Positions 9,270 to 18,883 of a stretch of DNA of 64,000 nt are shown here, one piece after another. Below the pieces are notes generated by a model. It did no database searches. It had not been told where the DNA came from and worked only from the letters and a program-made list of their open reading frames with translations. Source of the stretch: Neobacillus terrae (GTDB lineage Bacteria; Bacillota; Bacilli; Bacillales; Cytobacillaceae); contig NZ_JAAOEO010000019.1 in assembly GCF_011393025.1 (NCBI RefSeq), forward strand, positions 1 through 64,000, written 5' to 3'. A program made the position numbers and the translations under genes. Position 1 is the first letter of the stretch; each line of letters starts with the position of its first letter.

Positions 9270-10058
9270 ATGGGGATAATTCAAACAGACAAGTGGATGA
9301 AGGAGCAGTTTGACAGTCCAATAAAAATTTGTGAAAAGCTTCTTCCCTATTTTAAAGATTCCACTGCGAATCAGATTTACAATCAATTATTGAAATTTGG
9401 AATGTATAAACCCTCTTGGCCAACAAAAAGAAATTTAGATTTAATGAACGAAAAGGAAGTATGGAAACAGGTTAGGCATATATTTGAAAACTATCGAGAC
9501 AAATGGTCAGGGCCCGATATTCCTATTTTTCTTTTTCCGCTGGGACAAAGGAGGGGACTGTTTATGAGACAGGAAAACACTAAATCAGGGGTCTCCTTTC
9601 CGGATAAAATGTTTCTCTTTATTAGTGATGTTAGCGATCTTAAAGAGATAGAGGCATTATTTGTTCACGAATACCATCATGTATGCAGGCTCAAAAAACA
9701 AACAAAAAAAATGGAGGCGAATACTTTATTAGATTCTTTAATTATTGAAGGGCTTGCGGAGTATGCTGTATTAAAAAATTGTGGCAAAAGCTATTTGGCT
9801 AATTGGTGCCATATGTATTCTAAAAAAGAACTATTAGCATTCTGGAACACTTATTTAAAGGAACATTTAGATATCCAGAAAAATGAAAGAAAACATGATG
9901 ATTTATTATATGGCCGCGGACGATATCCTGCTTTATTAGGATACGCGGCAGGGTTTGCTATTGTAGAAAACTACTATCAGAACAACAATTATTCTGAAAA
10001 ACTTTCATTTTCGAAAGAAGCATCCGATTTTTTGGGGAATGATGGTGTATTTTGTTAA
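9270..10058 (+). CDS. yjaZ: YjaZ, DUF2268 putative zinc protease
   Basis: A 262-residue protein with the zincin motif HEYHH at 133-137 and a downstream acidic stretch IIEGLAEYAV that can supply the third zinc ligand. Both are typical of the DUF2268 family, to which B. subtilis YjaZ belongs. There is no signal peptide. The ATG at 9270 is ten bases after AAGGAG; the first ATG at 9261 is too close to it. Position after fabF agrees with B. subtilis. The substrate is unknown. Confidence 0.87.
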   Translation: MGIIQTDKWMKEQFDSPIKICEKLLPYFKDSTANQIYNQLLKFGMYKPSWPTKRNLDLMNEKEVWKQVRHIFENYRDKWSGPDIPIFLFPLGQRRGLFMRQENTKSGVSFPDKMFLFISDVSDLKEIEALFVHEYHHVCRLKKQTKKMEANTLLDSLIIEGLAEYAVLKNCGKSYLANWCHMYSKKELLAFWNTYLKEHLDIQKNERKHDDLLYGRGRYPALLGYAAGFAIVENYYQNNNYSEKLSFSKEASDFLGNDGVFC

Positions 10059-10246
10059 AAATCAACACTAAAGTTGTTATATCCTTCTATTAAATGGAAG
10101 ACAAGTTCTATAAAAAAGTTATTGCAAATGTAAACTAAATGTAATAAAATAATTTTTAAATAAATAAATTTACAGAATAATTAAAAGAATATAAAGATAT
10201 AAAAGATAAAGATTTTTCACTTTCTGTTAACAGTTAACTGAAATCC

Positions 10247-10275
10247 TTATCAAAATCCTAGTTTCATGTTATATT
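10247..10275 (+). promoter_or_regulatory. Candidate sigma-A promoter of the app operon
   Basis: TTATCA (10247-10252), 17-base spacer, TATATT (10270-10275), about 40 bases before the start of appD. An inverted repeat GTTAACAGTTAAC lies just upstream (10226-10238) and may be an operator. Confidence 0.55.
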
Positions 10276-10316
10276 ATTCTACTTTTTTATATATGTTTTT
10301 GTTAGGGGGATTCACA

Positions 10317-11336
10317 TTGAGTAATCAACCATTGTTGGAATTGAAAAATCTGCGTACTTCATTTCGGATAAATAATAATTATTATGCAGCTGTTGATGAT
10401 GTAACGTTAACAATTAAAGAAAATGAAGTTGTAGCGATAGTAGGTGAATCAGGCTGTGGAAAAAGTGCCCTGGCACTGTCAATTATGGGCCTGCACCCGC
10501 AGGGAAGAACGAAGTTAGAGGGTAATGTTAATTTTAACGGAAAAAATCTATTGAGCTTAACAACGTCTGAAATGAATAAAATTCGTGGAAAAGATATCGG
10601 TATGATTTTTCAGGATCCTTTAACAGCACTTAACCCGCTAATGACTTGCGGCAGACAAATAGAAGAAAGTATGACTTATCATACAAATCTCTCCAGTGGA
10701 AAGAAAAAACAAAAAGCACTGGAGTTATTGAAAAAAGTAGGAATTCCAAATCCAGAGAGAACTTACAAGCAATTTCCTCATGAATTATCCGGCGGTATGC
10801 GGCAGCGTGTTGTTATTGCGATTGCCATAGCATGTGAGCCTTCGTTAGTTATTGCAGATGAACCGACAACTGCACTTGATGTTACAATTCAGGCCCAAAT
10901 TATGGACTTGCTTAAAGACCTGCAAAGGCAAATGAAGACTGGAATTATCTTGATCACTCACGATCTTGGAGTAGTTGCCGAAATGGCAGACAGAGTAGCG
11001 GTTATGTATGCAGGAGAAATAGTGGAGCTTGCAGATGTTAAAACTTTATTTAAAAATCCATTGCACCCATATACTAGATCCTTATTGAATTCTATTCCAT
11101 CAACAGCGTCTGAAAAAGATAGACTGCATGTGATAAAGGGAATCGTTCCATCTCTGCAGAATTTGCCGAGAGAAGGCTGCCGTTTTAAAGAACGTATAGA
11201 CTGGATAGATGACCATAATCACGAAGAACATCCAATATTACGGGAAGTTGAAGCAAACCATTATGTTCGCTGTACGTGCTATAATCACTTTCACTTTCCT
11301 GAAGAAATAGGGGATAGCAAATATGTCGTTTCTTAA
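10317..11336 (+). CDS. appD: Oligopeptide ABC transporter ATPase AppD
   Basis: A 339-residue ABC ATPase of the peptide/nickel family. Walker A GESGCGKS is at 43-50, and an LSGGMRQR signature and Walker B VIADEPTT follow. It energises import by the AppBC pore. The TTG at 10317 is used as start because AGGGGGA lies seven bases upstream; the in-frame ATG at 10266 sits inside the promoter. Its C-terminal region keeps only a GCRF remnant of the usual three-Cys tail. It overlaps appF by 14 bases. Confidence 0.93.
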   Translation: MSNQPLLELKNLRTSFRINNNYYAAVDDVTLTIKENEVVAIVGESGCGKSALALSIMGLHPQGRTKLEGNVNFNGKNLLSLTTSEMNKIRGKDIGMIFQDPLTALNPLMTCGRQIEESMTYHTNLSSGKKKQKALELLKKVGIPNPERTYKQFPHELSGGMRQRVVIAIAIACEPSLVIADEPTTALDVTIQAQIMDLLKDLQRQMKTGIILITHDLGVVAEMADRVAVMYAGEIVELADVKTLFKNPLHPYTRSLLNSIPSTASEKDRLHVIKGIVPSLQNLPREGCRFKERIDWIDDHNHEEHPILREVEANHYVRCTCYNHFHFPEEIGDSKYVVS

Positions 11337-12249
11337 AGTAAATAATCTCAAAGTTTATTATCCAATTCGCGGCGGTTTTTTTAGAAGAGTTGTAGATCAT
11401 GTAAAGGCTGTCGATGATATTAGTTTCGAACTAAAGCAAGGAGAAACCTATGGGCTTGTAGGTGAATCCGGATGTGGAAAAACAACAACAGGCAGAACAA
11501 TCATTGGTTTAAACAAATCCACATCAGGTGAGATTTTGTTTGAAGGAAAAGACTTAACAAAATTAAGCCGCAGGGACTTTCATCATCATCGTCAAGATAT
11601 TCAGATGATTTTTCAGGATCCTTATTCTTCATTAAATCCCAGAAAGCGGGTTTTGGATATTATTGCTGAACCGCTAAGAAATTTTGAAAGATTATCACCA
11701 GGTGAAGAAAAGCGTAAGGTTGAGTATTACATAGAGAAGGTAGGATTAAATCCAGAGTCCATTTATAAATATCCGCATGAATTTTCAGGCGGACAAAGAC
11801 AGCGGATTGGTATTGCCCGAGCTCTTACACTTAATCCAAAGCTTATTATTGCAGATGAACCTGTATCTGCACTCGACGTTTCGGTACAAGCACAGGTATT
11901 AAACTTTATGCAGGATATTCAAAAAGAATTTAATTTGACTTATTTATTTATTAGTCACGACTTAGGAATTATTCAGCATATGTGTGACCGTATCGGAATT
12001 ATGTACCGCGGACAATTTGTTGAACAAGGTACAAGCAAAGAAATCTATTCAAATCCACAGCACATTTATACTAAGAGATTAATTTCCGCTATCCCGGATA
12101 TAAATCCTGAAAAAAGGGTGCGGCAAGTTGAACTCAGACAAGAAATCAACGCTGAATATAAGAATTCATACGAGAAGTATTTTAACGCTGAGGGTAAGGT
12201 TTATCAACTTAAACAAATTTCAGATACACACTCAGTTGCATTGCCGTAG
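11323..12249 (+). CDS. appF: Oligopeptide ABC transporter ATPase AppF
   Basis: A 308-residue second ATPase of the App importer. Walker A GESGCGKT is at 47-54, followed by an FSGGQRQR signature and IIADEPVS Walker B. The start overlaps the end of appD, which suggests translational coupling. The GGQRQR form is typical of the F subunit and GGMRQR of the D subunit. AppD/AppF form the heterodimeric motor. Confidence 0.94.
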   Translation: MSFLKVNNLKVYYPIRGGFFRRVVDHVKAVDDISFELKQGETYGLVGESGCGKTTTGRTIIGLNKSTSGEILFEGKDLTKLSRRDFHHHRQDIQMIFQDPYSSLNPRKRVLDIIAEPLRNFERLSPGEEKRKVEYYIEKVGLNPESIYKYPHEFSGGQRQRIGIARALTLNPKLIIADEPVSALDVSVQAQVLNFMQDIQKEFNLTYLFISHDLGIIQHMCDRIGIMYRGQFVEQGTSKEIYSNPQHIYTKRLISAIPDINPEKRVRQVELRQEINAEYKNSYEKYFNAEGKVYQLKQISDTHSVALP

Positions 12250-12261
12250 GGGGGAAGACAG

Positions 12262-13230
12262 ATGATTAAATTTATTTTACGCAGATTCGTAGTCATGATC
12301 CCTCAGTTGATAATTTTAAGCGTCCTGATATTTGCTCTGGCAAAAGCCATGCCGGGTGATGCTTTAACAGGACAATTAGCAAGCAATCCGAAAATGGATG
12401 CTCAAACTCTACATGAGTTAAAACAAAAGCTGGGATTACTTGACCCTCCTTATAAACAGTACTTGCATTGGGCAGGAGGACTTCTTCATGGAGACATGGG
12501 AATGTCAGTCATTCATCAGGTACCTGTAACACAGCTTCTAGCTGGAAGAATGGAGAACACACTTATTTTATCTTTAGCAATTTTAATTTTAAGCTATATG
12601 ATTGCTATTCCACTGGGAATTGTGGGAGGAAGATGGACAGATTCATGGGCCGACAAAATGGTAGTTGGCTATAACTATCTTACATTTGCAACTCCACTAT
12701 TTATCTTTGCTTTGATCATGTTGTTTATTTTTGGATTCGTTCTTAATTGGTTCCCTACAAGCGGAAGTGTGGATATCAGAGTGGAAGATGGAACATTTTC
12801 ATACTACATGAGTAAGCTTAACCATCTTATTCTTCCGGCATTATCTGGTGCTATTGTGAATACTACCGTAACTATTCAGTATTTGCGTAATGAGATTATT
12901 GATACAAAAATTAAAGATTTTGTTAAAACAGCAAGGGCTAAAGGGGTTAATGAATCAAAGGTATATACACAGCACATTTTACGCAACTCATTTTTGCCAA
13001 TTGCAGCTTTTCTTGGTTATGAGATTGTTTATTTAATAGGTGGTTCGGTTTTCTTAGAAACGATTTATGGTTATCCGGGAATTGGCCAGTTATTTATCGC
13101 CTCCATCTCCCAACGTGATTTTAGTGTTGTTACCGCACTTGTAATGATATCTGGCTTAGCGACTCTTATTGGTACATTATTGTCGGATATTATCTTAAGT
13201 GCTGTTGACCCACGAATCAGGATTGAATAG
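12262..13230 (+). CDS. appB: Oligopeptide ABC transporter permease AppB
   Basis: A 322-residue inner-membrane permease with six predicted helices. It has an N-terminal FILRRFVVMIPQL stretch and the EAA-like loop TARAKGVNESKV before the last helices. RBS GGGGGGAAG precedes the ATG by six bases. It pairs with AppC to form the pore. Confidence 0.93.
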   Translation: MIKFILRRFVVMIPQLIILSVLIFALAKAMPGDALTGQLASNPKMDAQTLHELKQKLGLLDPPYKQYLHWAGGLLHGDMGMSVIHQVPVTQLLAGRMENTLILSLAILILSYMIAIPLGIVGGRWTDSWADKMVVGYNYLTFATPLFIFALIMLFIFGFVLNWFPTSGSVDIRVEDGTFSYYMSKLNHLILPALSGAIVNTTVTIQYLRNEIIDTKIKDFVKTARAKGVNESKVYTQHILRNSFLPIAAFLGYEIVYLIGGSVFLETIYGYPGIGQLFIASISQRDFSVVTALVMISGLATLIGTLLSDIILSAVDPRIRIE

Positions 13231-13252
13231 CCAAGGTGAGAGGGGGACTATC

Positions 13253-14182
13253 ATGAAAACTGAAATCGCTAATCCAAACCAGCAAAACATAGATTCAGAC
13301 AAACAAAAAATGAAAAGGCCAAAAGGAACCGGACCACTGGCTATAATGTGGCGGGAAATTGTAAAAGATAAACTAGCGTTAATATCTCTAATACTTTTGG
13401 GACTTGTTCTCGTAATAGTATACGGGGCATCCCTTCTTTTAGATCAGGAAAAAATCATTACTGTAGATTTATTATCCATATACGCACCTCCTTCTGCGGA
13501 GCATATTCTCGGAACAGATTACGGCGGCAGGGATATACTTGGGCAATTAATAATCGGTGCTAAAAACTCTTTTACTATCGGTTTATTTGTTACCTTAGTA
13601 GCAGGAATTATCGGTCTTTCAGTTGGATTAATCGCCGGATACTTTGGCGGTAAGACAGATAATGTGATTATGAGAATAATTGATTTTGTACTGATACTGC
13701 CAACACTTATGTTAATCATTGTATTTGTAACCATTATTCCCAAATATAATGTTTATACTTTTATACTTATTATGAGTGGATTCCTATGGACAGGAAAAGC
13801 AAGGCTTATACGATCTAAGACTCTTGCGGAAAGAGAATTGGATTATGTAAATGCTTCAAAAACGCTTGGAACACCTGACTGGAAAATTATGATAAGAGAA
13901 GTCCTGCCAAACTTAAGCTCAATTATTATTGTTAACCTAACACTTAATCTGGCAGGCAACATTGGAATTGAGTCAGGATTAACATACTTAGGCTTTGGTC
14001 TGCCGGAAAGCACTCCAAGTTTAGGTACTCTCGTAAGCTACGCATCCAATCCGGATGTACTTCAAAATAAGTGGTGGATTTGGTTACCCGCATCATTGCT
14101 AATTTTAGTTTTGATGCTGTGTATAAATTTTATCGGTCAGGCGCTAAAACGTGCCGCCGATGCAAGACAAAGATTAGGATAA
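13253..14182 (+). CDS. appC: Oligopeptide ABC transporter permease AppC
   Basis: A 309-residue permease of the OppC type with an extended hydrophilic N-terminus (about 45 residues) before the first helix, the HILGTDYGGRD motif typical of this subunit, and an EAA loop near NASKTLGTPDWKI. The ATG at 13253 follows GAGAGGGGG. An in-frame start upstream would overlap appB. Confidence 0.93.
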   Translation: MKTEIANPNQQNIDSDKQKMKRPKGTGPLAIMWREIVKDKLALISLILLGLVLVIVYGASLLLDQEKIITVDLLSIYAPPSAEHILGTDYGGRDILGQLIIGAKNSFTIGLFVTLVAGIIGLSVGLIAGYFGGKTDNVIMRIIDFVLILPTLMLIIVFVTIIPKYNVYTFILIMSGFLWTGKARLIRSKTLAERELDYVNASKTLGTPDWKIMIREVLPNLSSIIIVNLTLNLAGNIGIESGLTYLGFGLPESTPSLGTLVSYASNPDVLQNKWWIWLPASLLILVLMLCINFIGQALKRAADARQRLG

Positions 14183-14200
14183 AGAGGGGGAAAAGAAAGC

Positions 14201-15985
14201 ATGAAGAAGAAAAATGTAGTAAAGCTTTTAACTCCGGTTATCGCTGCTGGTTTGCTGTTATCAGCATGCAATAGCTCGACTGGAGGCACTACAAAGAATT
14301 CAGCCAGCAATACAAAAAAAGAAGATATCAGCACTTTCCCAATGGTGGTTAAAAACACTAAAAAGCCAGTCTCTGATGGTGTTTTGAACTTTGCACAGGT
14401 ATCTGATACTCCTTTTGAAGGAACATTAAACTATGCCTTCTACCAAGGACAGCCAGATTATGAAATCCTGCAATTCTTTGATGAGCCATTATTCTCAACA
14501 AATGGAGATTATGAGTTCACAAATGACGGAGCAGCAACTTACAAAATGTCAAATGACAACAAAACGATTACCGTAAAAATTAAAGACAATGTAAACTGGT
14601 CTGATGGCAAGCCTGTTACAGCCCAAGACTATGAATATTCATTCCTTGTAATTGGTAATAAAGATTACACTGGTGTACGCTATGGCGATGCTATTATCCA
14701 AAGCATTGTTGGGATGAAAGAATATCATGAAGGAAAAGCACAAAATATTTCCGGTATCAAAATCATCGACGACAAGACACTTTCTATTACTTTTGCGTCA
14801 GCTAATCCATCTCTATTAACTGGTCTGTGGCCATATGCAATGCCTAAGCATTACCTTGGCGATGTTCCTATTAAAGATCTTGCAAAATCCGATAAGATTC
14901 ATAAAACTCCAATCGGTTTTGGACCATTTAAAATCAAAAAGATGGTTCCAGGAGAATCTGTTCAATTCGAAAGAAATGACGATTATTACCATGGCAAGCC
15001 TAATCTTCAAGGTGTAGTTTTAAAAGTTGTTAACCCTAAGGTAATTTTACAGTCACTTAAAAAAGGTGAAGTGGATGTTGCTGATTTCCCTGCAGATCAA
15101 TACCCTGCTGCTAAAGGATCTAAAAACTTCCAATTCGTTGGAAAGATCGATTTAGCTTATAACTATATTGGTTTTAAATTAGGACATTGGGATGCCAAAA
15201 AAGGTGTCAGCGTAATGGATAATCCTAAATTCCAGGATAAGAACTTACGTCAGGCAATGGGATATGCATTAGATGAAAAATCTGTTGGGGAAAAAATCTA
15301 CAATGGACTTCGTTTCCCAGCAACATCTTTGATTCCGCCTTCCTTCCCAACTTGGTCAGATCCAAAAGCTAACCCAGTCGGTTATGATCCAGCTAAAGCT
15401 AAAAAATTATTAGACAAAGCAGGCTATAAGGATACTGATAAAGACGGCCTGCGTGAAGATCCAAACGGTAAGAAGTTTACAATCAATTTCCTTGCAATGA
15501 GTGGAGGAGACACTGCAGAACCACTTGCTAGGTTCTACATCCAGTCATGGAAAAATGTTGGCTTAGATGTTAAGCTTGTTGATGGACGTTTAGCCGAATT
15601 TAACTCATTCTATAAAATGGTTGAAGAAGATGACCCTAAAGTTGACCTATTTGCAGGTGCTTGGGGTACAGGTACAGACGTAGACCCTTACGGTCTGTAT
15701 GCTAAAGATGCATCATTTAACTACTCACGTTTCGTAAGTGAGAAGAACGAAAAATTATTAGCAGAAGGACATTCTGATAAAGCTTTTGACAAAGACTTCC
15801 GTAAGAAGACTTACTCAGAATGGCAAAAATATATGAATGACGAAATGCCTGTCATTCCTACATTGTTCCGTTCTGCTATAACTGGAGTAAATAATCGTGT
15901 TACCAACTTTAGTGTTGACCCTAAAGACAGCAGCTTTGTTTGGTCAAAGGTTGGCGTTTCCAGCGATACTCCTGATGCACAATAA
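14201..15985 (+). CDS. appA: Oligopeptide-binding lipoprotein AppA
   Basis: A 594-residue SBP_bac_5 (cluster C) solute-binding lipoprotein. The signal peptide ends in lipobox LSAC (Cys23). The large peptide-binding fold follows, with NVNWSDGKPVTAQDYEYS typical of the family. It binds oligopeptides outside the cell and hands them to AppBC. It is last in the operon (D-F-B-C-A), whereas B. subtilis has D-F-A-B-C. Confidence 0.93.
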   Translation: MKKKNVVKLLTPVIAAGLLLSACNSSTGGTTKNSASNTKKEDISTFPMVVKNTKKPVSDGVLNFAQVSDTPFEGTLNYAFYQGQPDYEILQFFDEPLFSTNGDYEFTNDGAATYKMSNDNKTITVKIKDNVNWSDGKPVTAQDYEYSFLVIGNKDYTGVRYGDAIIQSIVGMKEYHEGKAQNISGIKIIDDKTLSITFASANPSLLTGLWPYAMPKHYLGDVPIKDLAKSDKIHKTPIGFGPFKIKKMVPGESVQFERNDDYYHGKPNLQGVVLKVVNPKVILQSLKKGEVDVADFPADQYPAAKGSKNFQFVGKIDLAYNYIGFKLGHWDAKKGVSVMDNPKFQDKNLRQAMGYALDEKSVGEKIYNGLRFPATSLIPPSFPTWSDPKANPVGYDPAKAKKLLDKAGYKDTDKDGLREDPNGKKFTINFLAMSGGDTAEPLARFYIQSWKNVGLDVKLVDGRLAEFNSFYKMVEEDDPKVDLFAGAWGTGTDVDPYGLYAKDASFNYSRFVSEKNEKLLAEGHSDKAFDKDFRKKTYSEWQKYMNDEMPVIPTLFRSAITGVNNRVTNFSVDPKDSSFVWSKVGVSSDTPDAQ

Positions 15986-15997
15986 TTTAGAAACAGA

Positions 15998-16029
15998 GAG
16001 ATGATCCGATTTGGATCATCTCTTTTTTT
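15998..16029 (+). terminator. Terminator of the app operon
   Basis: Ten-base perfect stem GAGATGATCC/GGATCATCTC, five-base loop, seven T residues. Confidence 0.92.
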
Positions 16030-16088
16030 ATCGTTTAGGAAATTATAGATTTTTACCTTGTGGATAACTTGAACTAGGTTATTGTAAT

Positions 16089-16269
16089 CCAGCTCCAGCG
16101 CCCAGCCCCTCGGGGTCATAAGCCAAATCACTTCAGAAATCAGGATTTCCTACGTGATTCGTCTTATGCCTGTTGGGGGCCCACAGGATGTGGGTCAGGA
16201 AGGCGTTGCCACAGGACGTGGCGATTTTAGCCTTTCATCATCTGACCAGGGCGCTTGCGCCTTTTGTTC
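16089..16269. repeat. GC-rich intergenic repeat with inverted ends
   Basis: A 180-bp block that is clearly richer in GC than the flanks. Its ends are complementary: CAGCGCCCAG on the left and CCAGGGCGCTTGCGCC on the right, with several internal hairpins (GGCCCACAGGATGTGGGTC, GCCACAGGACGTGGC). Similar blocks are common between genes in Bacillus and relatives. No coding frame was found. It could be a MITE-like element or a structured RNA. Confidence 0.6.
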
Positions 16270-16429
16270 TGTAGCAAGAAATGATGGAGAAGTTATGAAG
16301 GCGATATTGTTGAGATGAATGGAGTACAAGCTTTTTTAATTCCACTGTTATATATAAGAGGAAATTTTCATATATATATGAAAAAAACGGACAGGTCCCA
16401 GGGCAGAAAACAGGGATAAGGTGCTGGCC
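16270..16429. other. AT-rich intergenic stretch with ATATAT palindrome
   Basis: The palindrome TTTTCATATATATATGAAAA lies at 16364-16383, 46 bases before the next gene. It could be an operator or a hairpin. Nothing else is recognisable. Confidence 0.4.
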
Positions 16430-16645
16430 ATGATGATAAGAATCTTTTTTTGGATGATGGGATTTGGACTTGCTGTATCGGGAGGAATTAGTACCATTGC
16501 CTACCTTAATATTATGACCGCAGGAAAAAACTTTATGGAATACCTAGTATATATCTCCGACAAAACCGAATGTTACTTGCTTCCAATTGGACTAGCAATA
16601 ATATCATTGAGTATTTTTTTTCCTGAAAAAAAGAATATAAACTGA
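16430..16645 (+). CDS. Small two-helix membrane protein
   Basis: A 71-residue protein. One hydrophobic helix with FWMMGFGLAVSGG lies near the N-terminus and a second (LLPIGLAIISLSIFF) near the C-terminus, joined by a polar stretch containing AYLNIMTAG. The pattern resembles uncharacterised small membrane proteins of Bacillaceae. AAGGTG lies six bases before the ATG at 16430; the next ATG (16433) is also possible. The function is unknown. Confidence 0.65.
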   Translation: MMIRIFFWMMGFGLAVSGGISTIAYLNIMTAGKNFMEYLVYISDKTECYLLPIGLAIISLSIFFPEKKNIN

Positions 16646-16733
16646 AAGAGCAAATGTGTCAAAATAGGAATAATTTAACTAACTGCTGACCATACTGAGT
16701 GACAAATAGTTTCGTGAAGTGAGGGGTTATCTG

Positions 16734-17480
16734 ATGTTGTATCTTCATGATGTATGGGTAAACTGGTTTGAAGGTGAAGAAAATAGCTACAATGTTTGCC
16801 ATTTCCACGAGTGGCGCAAAGATGATGGGGTTGAATTGCTTGACCAGGTTCCTCTTTTAAAAATTGATTCAGTGTTATTTGATTATATTGAAAATGATCT
16901 CTCAGAGCTTCCCCAGCAATTACTGGATGATATTTATCAAAAAGCATTTCTTAGAAAAAATCATGAAAGAATTCAGCTGGATTATTGCTTTGTCGTTACG
17001 GATGGAACAGGAGTTTTAGCAGTGGATACGATCGGATATAATATTCCTATTCGAAAAAGCCGTTTAATCCCTCGCCAGGAACAGCTGGTATATGAAATGA
17101 TTGAAAATCACGATTCAAAACAGTATCATTTTCATAAGGAAACGGATAAGAAGGTGTTCCATATATTATCACCAGAACCATCCCTGATGGCAGGATTAAC
17201 GCGCAAAGAAAGGCAGCTAAAGCAGCTTTTATTTATGGCTTTAGACCAGCTTCAATCTTCCGATAATGAGGCCGAAGTCCGGTATTGGTTTACAGAATGG
17301 TGTCCTGAGAAATATTCCGATATCCAGGAGATGTGTGTAAAGGAAGCCTGGGAATGTTTATTCGAGGAAACTAAAAGTGGATGGTCAAAAAAACATGAGT
17401 ATTTTTGTGAAAATTTAATAAAGGGCCAGCCGTTTTTTGAAAAATTATGGGAAATGGAGCATGGTCCAAAAGTAAATTAA
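16734..17480 (+). CDS. yjbA: YjbA, UPF0736 family protein
   Basis: A 248-residue soluble acidic protein, rich in Trp, His and Glu, matching YjbA (UPF0736/DUF3603) by sequence character and by position between app and trpS. Its function is unknown. The ATG at 16734 is preceded by GAGGGG; the in-frame start at 16719 lacks a site. It converges with trpS across a shared terminator. Confidence 0.88.
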   Translation: MLYLHDVWVNWFEGEENSYNVCHFHEWRKDDGVELLDQVPLLKIDSVLFDYIENDLSELPQQLLDDIYQKAFLRKNHERIQLDYCFVVTDGTGVLAVDTIGYNIPIRKSRLIPRQEQLVYEMIENHDSKQYHFHKETDKKVFHILSPEPSLMAGLTRKERQLKQLLFMALDQLQSSDNEAEVRYWFTEWCPEKYSDIQEMCVKEAWECLFEETKSGWSKKHEYFCENLIKGQPFFEKLWEMEHGPKVN

Positions 17481-17514
17481 AAGGCATGCCCTATCAATAG
17501 GGCATGCCTTTTCT
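17479..17514. terminator. Bidirectional terminator between yjbA and trpS
   Basis: A 15-base perfect stem AAAAGGCATGCCCTA/TAGGGCATGCCTTTT with a four-base loop. The A and T arms allow termination from both sides. Confidence 0.92.
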
Positions 17515-17535
17515 ATCAATAATAATTTAATTAGA

Positions 17536-18525
17536 TTACTTTCTCTTTCTTCCAAGTCCCATGGCGTTTTCCATTTTTTTAACCATTTTCCCTGCTGTTT
17601 GGTTAGCTTTACTGGCACCTTTATCAAGAATTTCATCCAGTTCAGTTGAATTAAGTAATTGATTATATCGTTCCTGGATTGGCTTAAGTGCATTAATAAC
17701 AACGTTAGCCAGATCTGCTTTAAACTCGCCGTAGCCTTTGCCTTCGTATTTCGCTTCTATTTCTGAAATCTGCATGCCTCCGAGAATAGAATAAATAGTT
17801 AACAGGTTAGAGATACCAGGACGATTTTCTTTATCATATTTTACAATTCCTTCTGAATCAGTAACTGCACTTTTAATTTTCTTCTCAATCTGCTTTTCAT
17901 CATCTAGAAGAGATATAAAAGCTTTTTGGTTTGGGTCGGATTTACTCATTTTCTTTGTCGGATCCTGCAGTGACATAATTCTTGCCCCAACCTTTGGAAT
18001 ACTTACCTCTGGTAAAGTAAAGATATCATTATATTTTTTATTAAAGCGTTCAGCCAAATCCCTTGTTAATTCGAGGTGCTGTTTTTGATCTTCTCCTACT
18101 GGGACAAGGTCAGTATTATATAACAAAATATCTGCGGCCATAAGAGGCGGATAAGTTAACAATCCAGCAGAAACTGCTTCCTTTCCAGCCGATTTATCTT
18201 TGAACTGAGTCATGCGCTCTAGTTCACCAATGTATGAAACACACTGCAGCATCCACCCTGCCTGGGCGTGGGCCGGAACTTCAGATTGAATAAATAAGGT
18301 TGCTTTTTCAGGGTCGATACCAACAGCAAGATATAAAGCCGCAAGGCCTCTAATATTCTTGCGCAGCTCAAGCCGATCCTGAGGAACAGTTATCGCATGC
18401 TGGTCAACAATACAAAAGAAACAATTATATTCATTTTGTAGTTCAACAAATTGTTTCAAGGCACCGATATAATTTCCAAGAGTGATGGTACCGCTCGGCT
18501 GGATACCAGAAAAGATTGTTTTCAT
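17536..18525 (-). CDS. trpS: Tryptophan-tRNA ligase TrpS
   Basis: A 329-residue class I aminoacyl-tRNA synthetase that charges tRNA-Trp. The HIGH-equivalent motif is PSGTITLGNYIG near the N-terminus and the KMSKS loop is KKMSKSDPN near 195. The length is normal. The gene is preceded by a T-box leader with a TGG specifier, so its expression should rise when tRNA-Trp is uncharged. Confidence 0.97.
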   Translation of the reverse strand: MKTIFSGIQPSGTITLGNYIGALKQFVELQNEYNCFFCIVDQHAITVPQDRLELRKNIRGLAALYLAVGIDPEKATLFIQSEVPAHAQAGWMLQCVSYIGELERMTQFKDKSAGKEAVSAGLLTYPPLMAADILLYNTDLVPVGEDQKQHLELTRDLAERFNKKYNDIFTLPEVSIPKVGARIMSLQDPTKKMSKSDPNQKAFISLLDDEKQIEKKIKSAVTDSEGIVKYDKENRPGISNLLTIYSILGGMQISEIEAKYEGKGYGEFKADLANVVINALKPIQERYNQLLNSTELDEILDKGASKANQTAGKMVKKMENAMGLGRKRK

Positions 18526-18563
18526 TTAAATGCCTCCATTAAAAGTAAATTTATCTTTTTACA

Positions 18564-18840
18564 CAAAAAAAGCCACTCATCCCCAAAAATAGGGACGAAT
18601 GGTCCGCGGTGCCACCCTAATTGCTCTTAATCGAGCCTCTTTAATCCCCGTTAAAGCAGGTAGGGGATGCCAGGATAACGCTGGGCAGACGCCGGAGAAT
18701 ACTTAAGCGATTGTTTCGGCCAGTTCCTCTCCAGGGCTCAAAGTCCATTCCCTGCAACACGGATGTTTGTTTACACTAGCCACAAACTCTCTGCATTCCA
18801 TAGTTCGCAGGTACTACTCTTTTTCAACGCCTGAATAATG
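18564..18840 (-). promoter_or_regulatory. Tryptophan T-box riboswitch in the trpS leader
   Basis: On the minus strand the conserved T-box sequence AGGGTGGCACCGCGG (18618-18601) is followed by a terminator hairpin and a T-run (18603-18564). Stem I carries AGTA and GCAGAGAG loop elements upstream. The putative specifier TGG (18747-18745) sits in GAATGGAC, followed by a purine, matching the downstream tryptophanyl-tRNA synthetase. Uncharged tRNA-Trp should stabilise the antiterminator. Confidence 0.93.
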
Positions 18841-18854
18841 AAATATTTATAAAT

Positions 18855-18883
18855 AAGATAGCGTAACTAGGAAAAAAAATCAA
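18855..18883 (-). promoter_or_regulatory. Candidate sigma-A promoter of trpS
   Basis: On the minus strand, TTGATT (18883-18878), 17-base spacer, TATCTT (18860-18855), just upstream of the T-box leader. Confidence 0.6.
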
